The translations under genes and the position numbers were made by a program. The notes beneath the pieces are model-generated. The model saw only the letters and a program-made list of their open reading frames with translations. It did not search any database and had not been told where the DNA came from. A DNA stretch of 64,000 nt from Helicoverpa zea (Eukaryota; Arthropoda; Insecta; Lepidoptera; Noctuidae), in assembly GCF_022581195.2 (NCBI RefSeq), contig NC_061469.1, positions 4,340,001 to 4,404,000 on the forward strand, read 5' to 3'. Positions 46,704 to 57,635 of the stretch are shown here, in pieces (position 1 is the stretch's first letter; every line of letters begins with the position of its first letter).

Positions 46704-49483
46704 GTAAGTTATTATACTATTATTAATTGACTCCTATTTGATTACTTTTAGATTGCGTTATTAATTATGGAATTAATAAAAAAAGACGAACAGAGTTTGT
46801 TACTTAATTAAAAAATAAACAAATTAAAAACTTCATAAAATTATTAAACTTCAGACGAAAGACTAAAAGTTTTCAAAAAGCGCGTAAAAATTTATTGCTT
46901 AACAATCAATTTCAAAATTTATAATCCATTAAAATGACCTTTCAAGGATAACATATAATTCAATTAAAGAATGCGGTACTTCCTATTTAATAGCTTCACA
47001 CAAGCGCCTTAAACCATTAACCAAGATGAATGTCCCAATAAGAATTTCATCATAACCACTGTGTACTCATAAACATCCGACGAGGAATACCGGAGACCGC
47101 ATGAATGGACTTCAAGCACAATATGCTGGACTGACACCAGTCTACCTGTCCTTTGTACAGCCCAACAAGGCCCATTCATGTCTGTTCTATACAACTACCA
47201 ACATGCTCATTTAATTTACGATTGTCACAATAAAATGAGAATACACCTCCATTTTCACTACTGCATTCTTGGTAATGACTTTTTAATTTTTACAAATGCA
47301 ATAATTCAACCAGCAATTCTAGTAGCATTTTAATTAATATGAGTAGGACTTAAAACAAGAGAAAAGAATGTGATACCTACCATTTTGAAATTAATTCGCC
47401 TTTATGCGAGGAAGTAATTGCTATTCTTCGTTAAAATTTATGAGTTTTGGGTTTTTACAATGTGTATCTCGTTTTCTGCAAATATTTGCATTTTTTTCAA
47501 ATTAAACTGTATTTGTTCCGTTTCAATTGAGCAGAAAACTCATTCTGAATAATTGTTTGCATAAAAATGTAAAATATGTTTAAAGCGAAACCTTAAAATC
47601 TTTTGTGCGATTTGGCTCTCTAGTTTCATGTAACCTAAAATAAGCCATCAGAGTATAATAGAGTCAATATTTAAAGTGTCGGAAACATGTCAATATAAAA
47701 TGCAATAAAACAAAGTGCAGGCTACTTTCATTCCGTGTCTATCAAGTACATATTCTCTCTTAAAATGCGGACGAAACTTTGTAAAATCGAGCACTACCAA
47801 CATAGTTTCCCTATTATAATACCCATTCTTATGTCTTTCATCACAAGCATCTTCTTAGCCCCATATATGAACCCACAAAATAGGCTTTTAAACTACACCA
47901 TTGCAATTTTGCTTGACCTCAAATTATGGTAATTAAGGAGCCTTTATGCCTTGGCTTAGGGAAGCTCATAAATTACAGCCAGCGAACTATTACAAGCAAC
48001 TTTAATAGACTTTTGTGGCAAAAGTGATGAACACTGATCTCCAACTGGTCTCGTTTTTTTAAAACTCCAATTTGGAGGCGAGAAAATTTCAATGCTGGAA
48101 AAATGTCGAATGGAAAAGGTTGCATAAACGTTTGCCTAACTTTGTTTACAAAATTCGTTCCTTAATCAAGTTCAAAATCTCACCAGTTGATCTCCTACAA
48201 ATGTCGAAGATCAAGATTGAAATACGGCAACAGTCTTCTATGCATTTGTGGACTTATTGCACTACTTTCGATCTACACTGCAGTGCAATTTAACTGATCA
48301 TACAAATTGTACGTTTCATACCAGACTTATTATCCACAAAATTATTTAAATGTATTCAATTTGCCAAGTATGCTACCAAAAGCTTCTGACAGTTCATAAT
48401 GCTACCAACATAGTTTAGAATATAAATTGTCTGATTTGACTCAGATTATTGTATTCCCATTTATTTTGAAAGTAAATGACAAAACAATATTTTCGCAAAT
48501 AAATATTTATTACTGGTCTTATAATCGTAAATAGGGGTTCTATAGTACTTACATTGTTCCGGAAAATAAGGAAATGATTGTCTTTCCCATAATTTGAATA
48601 AACAACAGAATATTGGAGCTATTTCTGAATAAATTGTTCGTTTTTACGATCATCATTAAAGAGTTGTTATCAGTACATGACGTTATTGAATTATTTATCG
48701 TGTTCCCTGTTTCGTATTATTAATCTTCCGTCCTAGGATTAGGCCTGTGACGTCAGTTTTAACGTTAAATAATGAGCCTAGTTATTCCTTAAACGACCTT
48801 CATTAGTTTCCATCTTCAAGCATTTGGTGTTTCAAAATTAAAATATAGCTTCCTAATTCGGTTTGCTAAAATTCTGTTCTGTCCCTTTTTCATTGAAGGC
48901 AAGAAAACATTAATATAATAATATTCGTATTCGTATTGCTTGTCCAATTTTTTACGACGATCAAAGATCTGAAAAAGAGATCCATTTTGACAATAAGATC
49001 ACCCATTGTCCGTTATTTTATCTTTTGTAATAACAATATTGGTTTCCTGTAATAAACTTGTATCAATTCCGATATCTTACAAGTAGATAACTCTCTAGTA
49101 GATAATAAGAATCAAAGAAAATATCTAAACCCAGCGTTAATATTTTAAAAAGACTTTCAAGATTGTAATTTTGATTATTTTTGAAACTTGGTACATTTCT
49201 ATGGCCGGGAGTGTAACTGATTGACAGCGGGGAAATTGCATTTGTGTCCGGACCATAAGTCTACCTTAACTTACTGTTCTTAGAATTAGCCTTGCGAAGT
49301 TCTAAGCCACAGACTTTTAATCCGGTTTACTTGTTACCGTCTCGACATTCTGACATGTGTGCAATAAATGTTTACGTAAGGAATAAATCAAAATAAAGAT
49401 TCGTGTGAATGTAGCTAGAATATGTAGGTACAATGTTGAAAATATATGCTATAACCTGAGAAGTAAAATCTGCTGTCATTGAA
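46704..49483. other. Anonymous AT-rich sequence
   Basis: Nothing recognised; would be first-intron sequence if the 46703 donor is real. Confidence 0.5.
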
Positions 49484-49598
49484 AATCTTTGGCAAACGTT
49501 ACGGGTTGTCAGAAGCCAGTAAGTCTGTCTAACTAATCTTACCACGGGGTTGCCTGGGTAACTGGTGTTGAGAAGGTCAGATAGGCAGTCGCTCTCAA
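49484..49598 (+). mobile_element. SINE (family 1) fragment
   Basis: ATCTTTGGCAAACGTTACGG, TCAGAAGCCAGTAAGTCTG, GGGGTTGCCTGGGTAACTGG, GAGAAGGTCAGATAGGCAGT: the SINE middle section. Confidence 0.8.
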
Positions 49599-50049
49599 TA
49601 CATTATGTATTTATTTGTTTTATAATTCAAGAACTAAAAGACATCAGTTACAATTATAAATGGTAATGTGAACACAGTTTTAAGTGCAGATATAACATTA
49701 CACCAATATGCCACACATATAAGTTTTGAAATTCGTATTTACTACACACGACTAATGCTTTATGACACTAGTTTGTACCATCTAATGCTTGTATGAATTT
49801 CCTAGCTTAATGTCCCTAAAATAGTTTCAACGTCTCTCTTATCACTAACGAGCAGCTTTGCAATTAATTCCTAACACTGAGAATAAAGATAAAAAATACG
49901 CCCTGTGTCTGGCCAAAGGGCTGAAAATAATGTATGTTGATACCTTTTGAAATGTTGGTTGATGGGGATTAATTAGAGAATTTTGTAATTGTTTAGTGCA
50001 GTTTCGAAATGTTGAAAAAGAAACGATAAGAAATCTATATACACTATAC

Positions 50050-50212
50050 TGTTACAGCCTTTTTATCGTCCCACTGCTGGGCACAGGCCTCCTCTCACAC
50101 GGAGAAGGATTGAGCATTAATCACCACGCTTGCTCAATGCGGGTTGGTGATTTCAGACTTTATAGTCCAGGTTTCCTCAAGATGTTTTCCTTCACCTTTT
50201 TTTTTTTGTCAG
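50050..50212 (-). mobile_element. LINE 3' tail (GCCCAGCAGTGGGA type)
   Basis: Close copy of 4390-4545: complement of GCCCAGCAGTGGGAC, GAGAAGGATTGAGC, GCTTGCTCAATGCGGGTTGG and TAGTCCAGGTTTCCTCAAGA. Confidence 0.65.
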
Positions 50213-50213
50213 C

Positions 50214-50271
50214 CGTTGGTGTCTAAGATTACTTAGAAAGTACATACAAACTTAGAAAAGTTGCATTGGTA
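50214..50271 (-). mobile_element. SINE (family 1) internal fragment
   Basis: TTACTTAGAAAGTACATACA then AACTTAGAAAAGTTGCATTG is the reverse of the SINE region after the tRNA head. It abuts the broken end of foldback copy C. Confidence 0.7.
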
Positions 50272-50273
50272 CA

Positions 50274-51307
50274 TTGGATTTCACACACCTTGTTATAAAC
50301 CTACTAAACGCAATGAATCAAGTATATAATTTTCTATTAAAACTTGCCAAGTAACTTCATTAAAAAGTAACTATTTTTAACTGAGGTATGTGTATGGAAC
50401 TTGGTACTTATTCAGATCTCACTTCTTTTATAGGCGAAGCAATCCCATATTATCGAACTTGGCAGCCTTTCACATTTTCGTTTTGGGTGGGATTTCATTT
50501 ATTTTTGTAAGGTTGTTTATTTTATTTTTTTCTTATGATTAAGTTAGTTAAGGAAATGTCTCATTTATACTATCTTTCAGATTTTTGAATATGCACTATG
50601 CTTCTTACAAAGAAATGAACTAGATTACCTAAATGGACTTTATTTACCAACTGACTGACATGACATGTTATCATATATTATGTTCGTGGATCAAAGTTAC
50701 ACACTCGTTATTTTCGAAAGTGACTCACACTTGACCGTTTTTAAGATTTTTACTTTACTTTGACTAAATACAAAGCTTTGTAACGAATTTCAGATCGGTA
50801 CGACCATTCGAAGATATATTATATAAATATAGATAAATTTAGTTCGTTTTAGTTCCTTAGGGGTATTTTACACCGGGTATAAATTTACACCTTCATTATT
50901 TTGGAACTGACTCACACTTGGCCATTTTCAGATTTTTCCCTTTACCTTGACATAAAGACCTACCTCCATGCCAAATTTCAAGCCAATACGACCATTGGAA
51001 GTGGTCTAGGTTTTTGATGAGTGAGTCAGTCAGTCAGTCAGTCAGTCAGTCAGTGAGTGTATAGTAAAAATAGCGATTTTCTGACGTCAATATCTCAAGA
51101 CCTATAATAGGTATATTAATGAAATTTTGTATTTTAGATAAGTGAGGGGGTCTCAACAGATACTAGAAATTGGTATGCGTAAATAAAATAGATTTTGAGT
51201 TATAGGGGGGTCGAATTTGGCCCGAAATGGTTCGTGTAATATAACCCACGGCCGGTGTGTCGCTTTTTTTTGCTCGAACTTGGCGGACACACTGCCGTGT
51301 GTCTAGA
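50274..51307 (-). mobile_element. Foldback element, copy C (truncated)
   Basis: Reversed relative to copy B. The 5' end at 51307 reads TCTAGACACACGGCAGTGTG on the minus strand, followed by the same spacer and second GACACAC. The body matches B without the hAT. The first arm (ATCCCACCC onward) is present but the second arm is missing; the copy stops at a SINE scrap near 50272. Carries an expanded GTCA microsatellite. Confidence 0.85.
51021..51056. repeat. (GTCA)n microsatellite within foldback copy C
   Basis: About eight GTCA units where copies A and B have short CACTGACTCACTCACTGAC or CACTGACTGACTGATTCAC tracts, so the microsatellite travels with the element and has expanded here. Confidence 0.9.
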
Positions 51308-51865
51308 TCTCCGGACGCGATAAATAATAAATATACCGAAATACCTAATACTTTTGTTGTCTACGCTTCTATGAGTGTTATGAATAAGCCATTTACTATT
51401 TTTTTAAGTGGTTCTTACGTCATAGAGGTTACTGTTTCAAAAAATTGCACTGCCCTATTTGACCGGTTATAACCAGTTATTTGTCCACGTCCTACTACAC
51501 AAGCTTTGAGCTCAATAACAGCCGCAGCGTGATCAATGGACCCGTCATTGATCTAGGTTAAGCTACGCTTGGCATGGTCGCCCCGTGGATGACTGACATC
51601 GATTTCATGCCAACCTTGCGTGCTTTGAAAAGGAGATGCGACCGTTAATTACATATTTTTCTTTTGAAAAATTTATAGAGATCTAAATTGTCATATTTAG
51701 TAGAATTTCAAGGATTTGCAGTTTAAATAGGGTCAAGCTATGATGAACGAGGTCGTAATGTATCTCAATCTATTGAACTGTCAGCCGTAGAAAAGTTCGA
51801 GAAAGAGCTGAAACGATGGATATGCCACTAATGCACTGTTATATACGTATAGGTACTGCATCACA
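51308..51865. other. Anonymous sequence
   Basis: No recognised feature. Confidence 0.5.
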
Positions 51866-52168
51866 GTACAGAAGGAAAGATGGGCGGAGATGTTATAAGA
51901 CAGGTAGGTCTGGTGCCTTCTTGTAGGTCAAATAACGAACGGTAGGCGTGAATAAATGATCAGTGACTATTAAGCTAACAAGGCGTTCTAGTTACTTGAG
52001 ACATTTGTCAAAGATTGGTGCTGATTGATTGGTGATTTGGTTTTCTGTAGAAGGCACATAAAGGTGGAGGTAGAAACTTTTCCCATCCCTCGAACACCCG
52101 CATTCTGGCGACGTTACATTCTTTGAAGATTCCATTATGACATCCTTGTTCGTCATTTGTTCTCCATG
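51866..52168. mobile_element. MITE copy 3 (GCGGAGGTGCCATAATG family)
   Basis: GAAGGAAAGATGGGCGGAGA on the left; CATTATGACATCCTTGTTCG and GTCATTTGTTCTCCATG on the right. It shares GACAGGTAGGTC, GGTGCCTTCTTGTAGGTCAA and GGCACATAAAGGTGGA with copies 1 and 2. More diverged. Confidence 0.65.
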
Positions 52169-53102
52169 GTACTGATGCACTAGCTACGTACATAAACTAG
52201 GGTGAATGTTAGTGCTCACAGAGTCACCAACAGGACTATAGCAAATCCCTCTAAGTTATGGGGGCGGCCATATTGCAAATACAGGGCGCTATGGTACTTT
52301 GTTCTAGTCAAGCATATTAGTACTGTGACTGGTGTAGTAAACTTTAGAGCCTACTAGTAGTGTGCCAGTGGGAATGTTTGTGATACGTGAATTAGCTCTA
52401 GTGAATTAAACAGGAGTATGTAATGTACCTATGGTAATATTATTTTTACCATAGCTCCTGAACGGATCCAGCGATTTCAAGTTTAGTTGTATTCTATTAA
52501 AAGTGACTCACGTGAAATTGATTAAGATATTTAATGTGAAATTTGTTTTGAGCCATTTAAAATTTATGGGGGCTGAGTAATTTTTTTTTGGGTTCCTTAC
52601 GATGCTAAGTGACGTAACAAATATAGATCAAGATCACACGAGCTCAATATTAATGATATCTCGGAAAAATAACGTGACTAAGTATCAAAATTTTCGGCAG
52701 GGAACATCGAAGGCCGAAGACAACCTTAATGAAATCTAATGATAAAAAATTATGTTTCTTTATTATTTGAGGGAATTTTTAAAGAGTTACCGAGGCGTCG
52801 AAACACACAAAGAAGAAATATTGACAGGTTTTATTCCTAAAAAGTCTGATACTCCTTTCCGCAGTAATTTCCGCTAGATTGGCAGATAAATAAGAACGTA
52901 GGTACCCCTTATTTCAAAGACGAGATATTTCAATTCAATTCAATTCTCAGAAATATGAAGATACTCAAACTTGTTCTGACGTGAAATAAGTACTATTTTT
53001 CTTTAGTTTCTGTTATTTCAATATTCATACATATTGAAGATGTTAAATTGAAAACTTCAGTCAGCATTTCAATGTAGCTTCACTATTTTATTGTACTATA
53101 TA
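52169..53102. other. Anonymous sequence
   Basis: No recognised feature. Confidence 0.5.
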
Positions 53103-53265
53103 CTAGCTTTCGCCCGCGGATTCATCTGCTTCTTAAAGACATTACTTCCCGGATAAAAAGTAATCTTTACGTTATTTTGACGATTCATAAGCCAAGATTC
53201 ATCAAAATCCGTTCAGCCGTTCGCGTGAAGAAGTGACATAATATACTCACATTTGACTTTTTAAT
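53103..53265 (-). mobile_element. Degraded Lep1-like Helitron
   Basis: CTAGCTTTCGCCCGCGGATT, CCCGGATAAAAAGTAATC and CAAAATCCGTTCAGCCGTTC, reversed. The 5' TTATAATATTAGTA end is lost. Confidence 0.6.
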
Positions 53266-53672
53266 ACCCGAAGATTCCGTGCTGTATTCATTTTATAATA
53301 CAATTTTTGCAGATCAAATAACTATACATTATTAATTGATCCGAAAATTATTAAACTGGTGTAATTATTAACTTTGCGTTAACATACCACGCTGACGATA
53401 CCACGGTTGAAATAACAGAAATTAATTAATCATAAAATAAGTATTTAATACAGCGAACAAATTGAAGCTTATCTTTGTATTCAATTTTCATAGCTTTTAT
53501 GTATTGAACTGCAGATGAGGGCCAGCTTATTATAGTAATGTGTACTTATATTGAACCATAAACTTAGGAACTACGGGACTGATCTGAAAACCCATTTATA
53601 AAGGAAAGCTTTTCATACAGGTACGCTGAGGAGGGACACGGGTGAAACCTAGTAACTGATGCATACAAAACG

Positions 53673-54061
53673 CATCATCCTCCGAGCCTTTTTCCCAATC
53701 ATGTTGGGGTTGGCTTCCAGTCTAACCGGATTCAGCTGAGTACCAGTGCTTTACAAGAAGCGACTGCCTATCTGACCTCCTCAACCCAGTTACCCGGGCA
53801 ACCCGATACGCCTTGGTTAGACTGGTGTCAGACTTACCGGCTTCTGACTACCCGTAACGACTGCCAAGGATGTTCAATGACAGCCGGAACCTACAGTTTA
53901 ACGTGCCATCCGAAACACAGTCATTGGTGGTCTAAGACATACTTAGAAAGTACATACAAACTTAGAAAAGTTGCATTGGTACTTGCCTGACCTGGGATCG
54001 AACCCGCGCCCTCATACTTGAGAGGTTGGTCCTTTACCCACTAGGCCACCACGACTTCAAT
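53673..54061 (-). mobile_element. SINE (family 1), complete, with 16-bp target duplication
   Basis: TGATGCATACAAAACG flanks both sides (53657-53672 and 54062-54077). On the minus strand the head GTCGTGGTGGCCTAGTGGGT is followed by GGGTTCGATCCCAGGTCAGG (pol III A and B boxes), and the 3' end reads GGCTCGGAGGATGATG. Same as 62481-62862. Confidence 0.93.
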
Positions 54062-54077
54062 TGATGCATACAAAACG

Positions 54078-54686
54078 TCGATAAAATATTCATTCACTAT
54101 TCATGACTCTGTAGAGTTACATACGTTTAGAAGAATTGTACCAAAATCAGAGGAAAATTCCAAAAAAAAAAGCAATTGGGCGAATTAGCATCCACTTCAA
54201 GCAACATTACGCTGAGCAATGGACCGAAACTTAATGCGAAATGTTAGCGTCTGTCTGTGACTACACAATGACGTTATTTTGACTTTCTTAATATACATAA
54301 TTAAACCTTATAGGTATTTGTAAGCTGAGGAGCTCATGGTTAAGGAATAGGAACACGAGTAGAGGTAGGGCTCGTCACAGTAAAAAATTAAAATATTTAT
54401 AAGATTAATATGTACAGATAAAATAAATAAGCATAGACAAAGATTAATTTAATGATTTAAAAATGATCTCATTACACAATAAGAATTAAATAAGCAAGTT
54501 TTAAGATAACGTTTTTATAAAAGTGTAATATTGTACGTAATTTTGTTCTGAATGTCTCCTATAGAAATCCTCCTAAATGTATCTTTTATTGTAAAATTCA
54601 TTTGTTCTTCAAATGTATTTGTGTGTACTGTTATTTTAAACTATGTTGCTGTGCCCTAACAGGGTCCATAATTGTACTGTAACACC
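54078..54686. other. Anonymous sequence
   Basis: AT-rich, nothing recognised. Confidence 0.5.
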
Positions 54687-54780
54687 TTTTTTTTTTTTTT
54701 TTTCCTACGACAAAAATCATCAATTGACCCCTCCCGCTGTGGGTTAGCAGTGGTGAGGGAGTGTCAGACTCTTACTGACT

Positions 54781-55814
54781 AATTAAATTATAAATTTAAA
54801 AAAACCCCCGACCCAAAAAAAGTACGCAATTATTATGACAAAAGGTTAAAAACGCTAAACCCTATAAAAAGCAAAAAATAACTTTTAACACTACGTAAGT
54901 ACCAACTAAAGCATGTCAGACTAAACTAAATTTTGTCGTGTCGGGGGACCGCTCTAATTATCTAATTAAGATTCGTGTTTTTTTATATACGAATGTTGTA
55001 ATTAGGTAGGTACCTATCATTTGATTTATGTAAGTATTTTTGAAGGTAAAAAGCGGTCCCCCGACACGTCAAAATTTAGTTTAGTCTGACATGCTTTAGT
55101 TGGTACTTACGTAGTGTTAAAAGTTATTTTTTGCTTTTTATAGGGTTTAGCGTTTTTAACCTTTTGTCATAATAATTGCGTACTTTTTTTGGGTCGGGGG
55201 TTTTTTTAAATTTATAATTTAATTTTATTTCATGCTTTTTGAAGGAGCTACTTCATTTTTCCTTCATTTAATTTATTTTATTTTAAGATGGGGTAGCTAT
55301 ATGCGATCTCGGCCAAAGGAAGCTGTTTAACAATCCTCATGGCAAACTGGCTCTGGGAGAATTGCACAGATTGAGAAACAATACAGATTAACCTCTGGTG
55401 ATCCAGGGTTATATACCATTCTAGGGTTTCATCCGCCACATCCCATTTCCAGCATCAGGTTCTCGTCAATTAGAAACATGAAGAGAACCAGTTAAGACAA
55501 ATTCAACGAGCCCAAACTCGATGGGTTTACTAAAAGGCAGTTCAGGGTTACGTCTCCTATCTTCGTGTCCTAACAGCAGACCAGCTCAGTGGTTCCAGAA
55601 GACATTAGTATTTCAAATTTCAGATCCCACATATGCTTGCAAGTAAACTGAGCGTGTAACATTCCTATCACACCTAACAAACGAGCCGATGACCTTGAAG
55701 ACCTGAACCGATTTCCACCAAACATAGCTAAGAACACTCCCGAATGACATTCCTTTCAAACAAAAAAAACCGCATTACAATCGGATCATCCGTTTGGGAG
55801 CTACGATGCCACAT

Positions 55815-55845
<31 letters not shown>

Positions 55846-55888
55846 TCAAACTTATAACACCCCGTCGTTTTTGCGTCGGGGGTTAAAA
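54781..55888. mobile_element. TIR element containing a large foldback
   Basis: The left end AAAAACCCCCGACCCAAAAA and the reversed right end TTTTTAACCCCCGACGCAAA are inverted repeats. The left 444 bases are a foldback: arms 54781-54953 and 55052-55224 (173 bases each, nearly perfect) around a 98-base loop. The right part holds AATCGGATCATCCGTTTGGG, GAGCTACGATGCCAC and a CA microsatellite, then ACACGTCAAACTTATAACAC, words typical of a dispersed lepidopteran repeat. Confidence 0.65.
55815..55839. repeat. (CA)n microsatellite
   Basis: About twelve CA units inside the TIR element, just before GACACGTCAAAC. Confidence 0.95.
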
Positions 55889-56148
55889 ACCGTCGTGTTC
55901 CGTCATAGGCCTTTTATGTACCAGGGCCGCGGTATCTCTTTCGAACAACCCGCAGCCCCGGCAGAGTACTGTAACACCTGAAACACACATTATGGAATGC
56001 AAATAAATGAATATGAATATGAGTTAATGGGTTATGAGGCATAGCAATGCTTGGTGCGGTCAGTTCGTGAATGAGTGACCTATGTCATAATGTTCCTCCG
56101 TGTGTTGGAACGCACGGTAGATTGTGGGTCACATCTGTCATTTGTGCA

Positions 56149-56254
56149 TCTTTGGCAGTCGTTACCCGTAGTCAGTGGTCAGAAAGCCTAACTAGTAGTT
56201 TTACCAAGGAGTGTCTGGTTGCCTGGACGGCCGGGTATCTTGGTTAAGGAGGTC
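56149..56254 (+). mobile_element. SINE (family 1) left part, interrupted
   Basis: CATCTTTGGCAGTCGTTACC, GTAGTCAGTGGTCAGAAAGC and TTAAGGAGGTC match the SINE. The SINE appears to resume at about 56698 with TTTCTGGAGGCC, AATATAGTCGGGAAATGAC, so the MITE between them split it. Confidence 0.65.
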
Positions 56255-56697
56255 CAGTAAGGCGATTCTCACACTGCCCCGCATGATGCAGCGTAGCGCG
56301 TGGATGCGTGTTCTTCCGTTGTTTGCAAGTATCTCCGTTTGTATGGAAAACACGCACAGTCCAACACACTGAAAATGCATCCTCGCGCGTTCATGCGGAT
56401 CACGCGCATACACGCGGAGAAACATGCACCCCCGCGCGTAGGTGCAGGGCGAGACGCATGGTATGGCACACCGAATCCCGCAGTGCCGCGCGTGATTTTG
56501 AATAGGCGTGACGTGTGTGTTTGGAAATGGATTTCGATGAGAGCCGCCGTGCGTGAATCTACAAAACGCACCTACGCGCGTGAGTGCGCAAAAGACCCGC
56601 ACGATGATGCAGATCTGGACTCCCGCAGGAACGCGCGTAGGTGCGTCGACACGCAATATGCAGCATGATGCGGGGCAGTGTGAAGATCGCCTAACTG
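56255..56697. mobile_element. CpG-rich MITE with 40-base inverted ends
   Basis: Left CAGTAAGGCGATTCTCACAC and right reversed CAGTTAGGCGATCTTCACAC, both continuing TGCCCCGCAT(G/C)ATGC. 443 bases, markedly GC-rich compared with its surroundings, with at least five CGCGCGT words and repeated ACGCGCGTAGGTGC. No target duplication is evident. Open frames of 100-181 codons here reflect base composition, not genes. Confidence 0.75.
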
Positions 56698-56749
56698 TTT
56701 CTGGAGGCCAATTGCAATATAGTCGGGAAATGACTAGGGCGATCATCGT

Positions 56750-57488
56750 ACGATACTCCTAAGCACTTCAATACTAAAATTAAGTAGCACGTAGATAAAA
56801 TCCTGTACGTCATACGTATAGATTTAGCCAGTTATTTGTGACATGAACTCCATTCATCGAAATAACTTCATATTTCGCGTGTTTGTGAGTTTCGTAACTA
56901 ATTCTGTTTGGAATAATAAATAATTGGATTGGAATGATGAATGGACTTTACTAGGTAAACATACAATTCAGGATGTTATCTATTATCATGTGCTTCAAAT
57001 AGCTGTACAGAAAAATATTTGTATCAATTATTGGAAGCCTGAAATAAGTTCAAAACGATTGTTTGATTGTTAAATGTTTTTTATGTATTATTTTAACAGA
57101 TCCCTTTGAATTCCTTGACAAATAAATCTGTGTGCAAAAATCGAAAAATATCTGAGTGAAAATTGGACCTGAACTAATTGCTCCATCTATACAAAACCTG
57201 AAAAATGGAAAAGCCGTATTCTGTGGTATTAATGTTTATGTATCTTTACCTTTATTTTGCTAGAATAATAATGGTCAGCTATCCTCTTACGGTCCATTTA
57301 CGTTCAATAACAACCCATTCGTTGACATAAATCGTAAATTCGGTCAATTTACGTTTTGGGTCAAATTGTGTTTGATCACTTGGTGGTATATTGGGGGTAT
57401 TTGTATATATTTTTTGGATATAAGTTTATTCACTAGATTTAATATCAATCTAATTATTAATGAAGGACTAAGAACGATGAGGCCATAT
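56750..57488. other. Anonymous sequence
   Basis: Nothing recognised. Confidence 0.5.
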
Positions 57489-57635
57489 TTGCCTAGCCTT
57501 TTACCAACTATGTTGCGATCGGCTTCCAGTCTAACAGCATGCAGCTGAGTACCAGTGTTTAACAAGCAGCGATTTCCTATTTGACCTCCTCAACCCAGTT
57601 ACCCGGGCAATCTAATTCCTCTTGGTAGGGCAAAG
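57489..57635 (-). mobile_element. SINE (family 1) fragment
   Basis: GCCTAGCCTTTTACCAACTA, TCGGCTTCCAGTCTAACAGC, AGCTGAGTACCAGTGTTTAA, CCTCAACCCAGTTACCCGGG and a CTCTTGGTAGGGC-like end. Confidence 0.8.

Larger units (their letters stand above)
54687..55985 (-). mobile_element. LINE 3' end with poly(A), split by a TIR/foldback element
   Basis: Poly(T) on the plus strand at about 54687-54705 is the LINE poly(A). CCCCTCCCGCTGTGGGTTAG, GTGAGGGAGTGTCAGACTC and TTACTGACT run to 54780; the LINE resumes at about 55886 with ACCGTCGTGTTCCGTCATAG, GCCTTTTATGTACCAGGGCC and CTTTCGAACAACCCGCAGCC. The 1.1 kb between them is the separate element below. Confidence 0.65.

Noticed and set aside
56201..56746. 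181-codon open frame and several overlapping ones
   Set aside because: All lie in the GC-rich MITE and its SINE flanks, with open frames on both strands at once.
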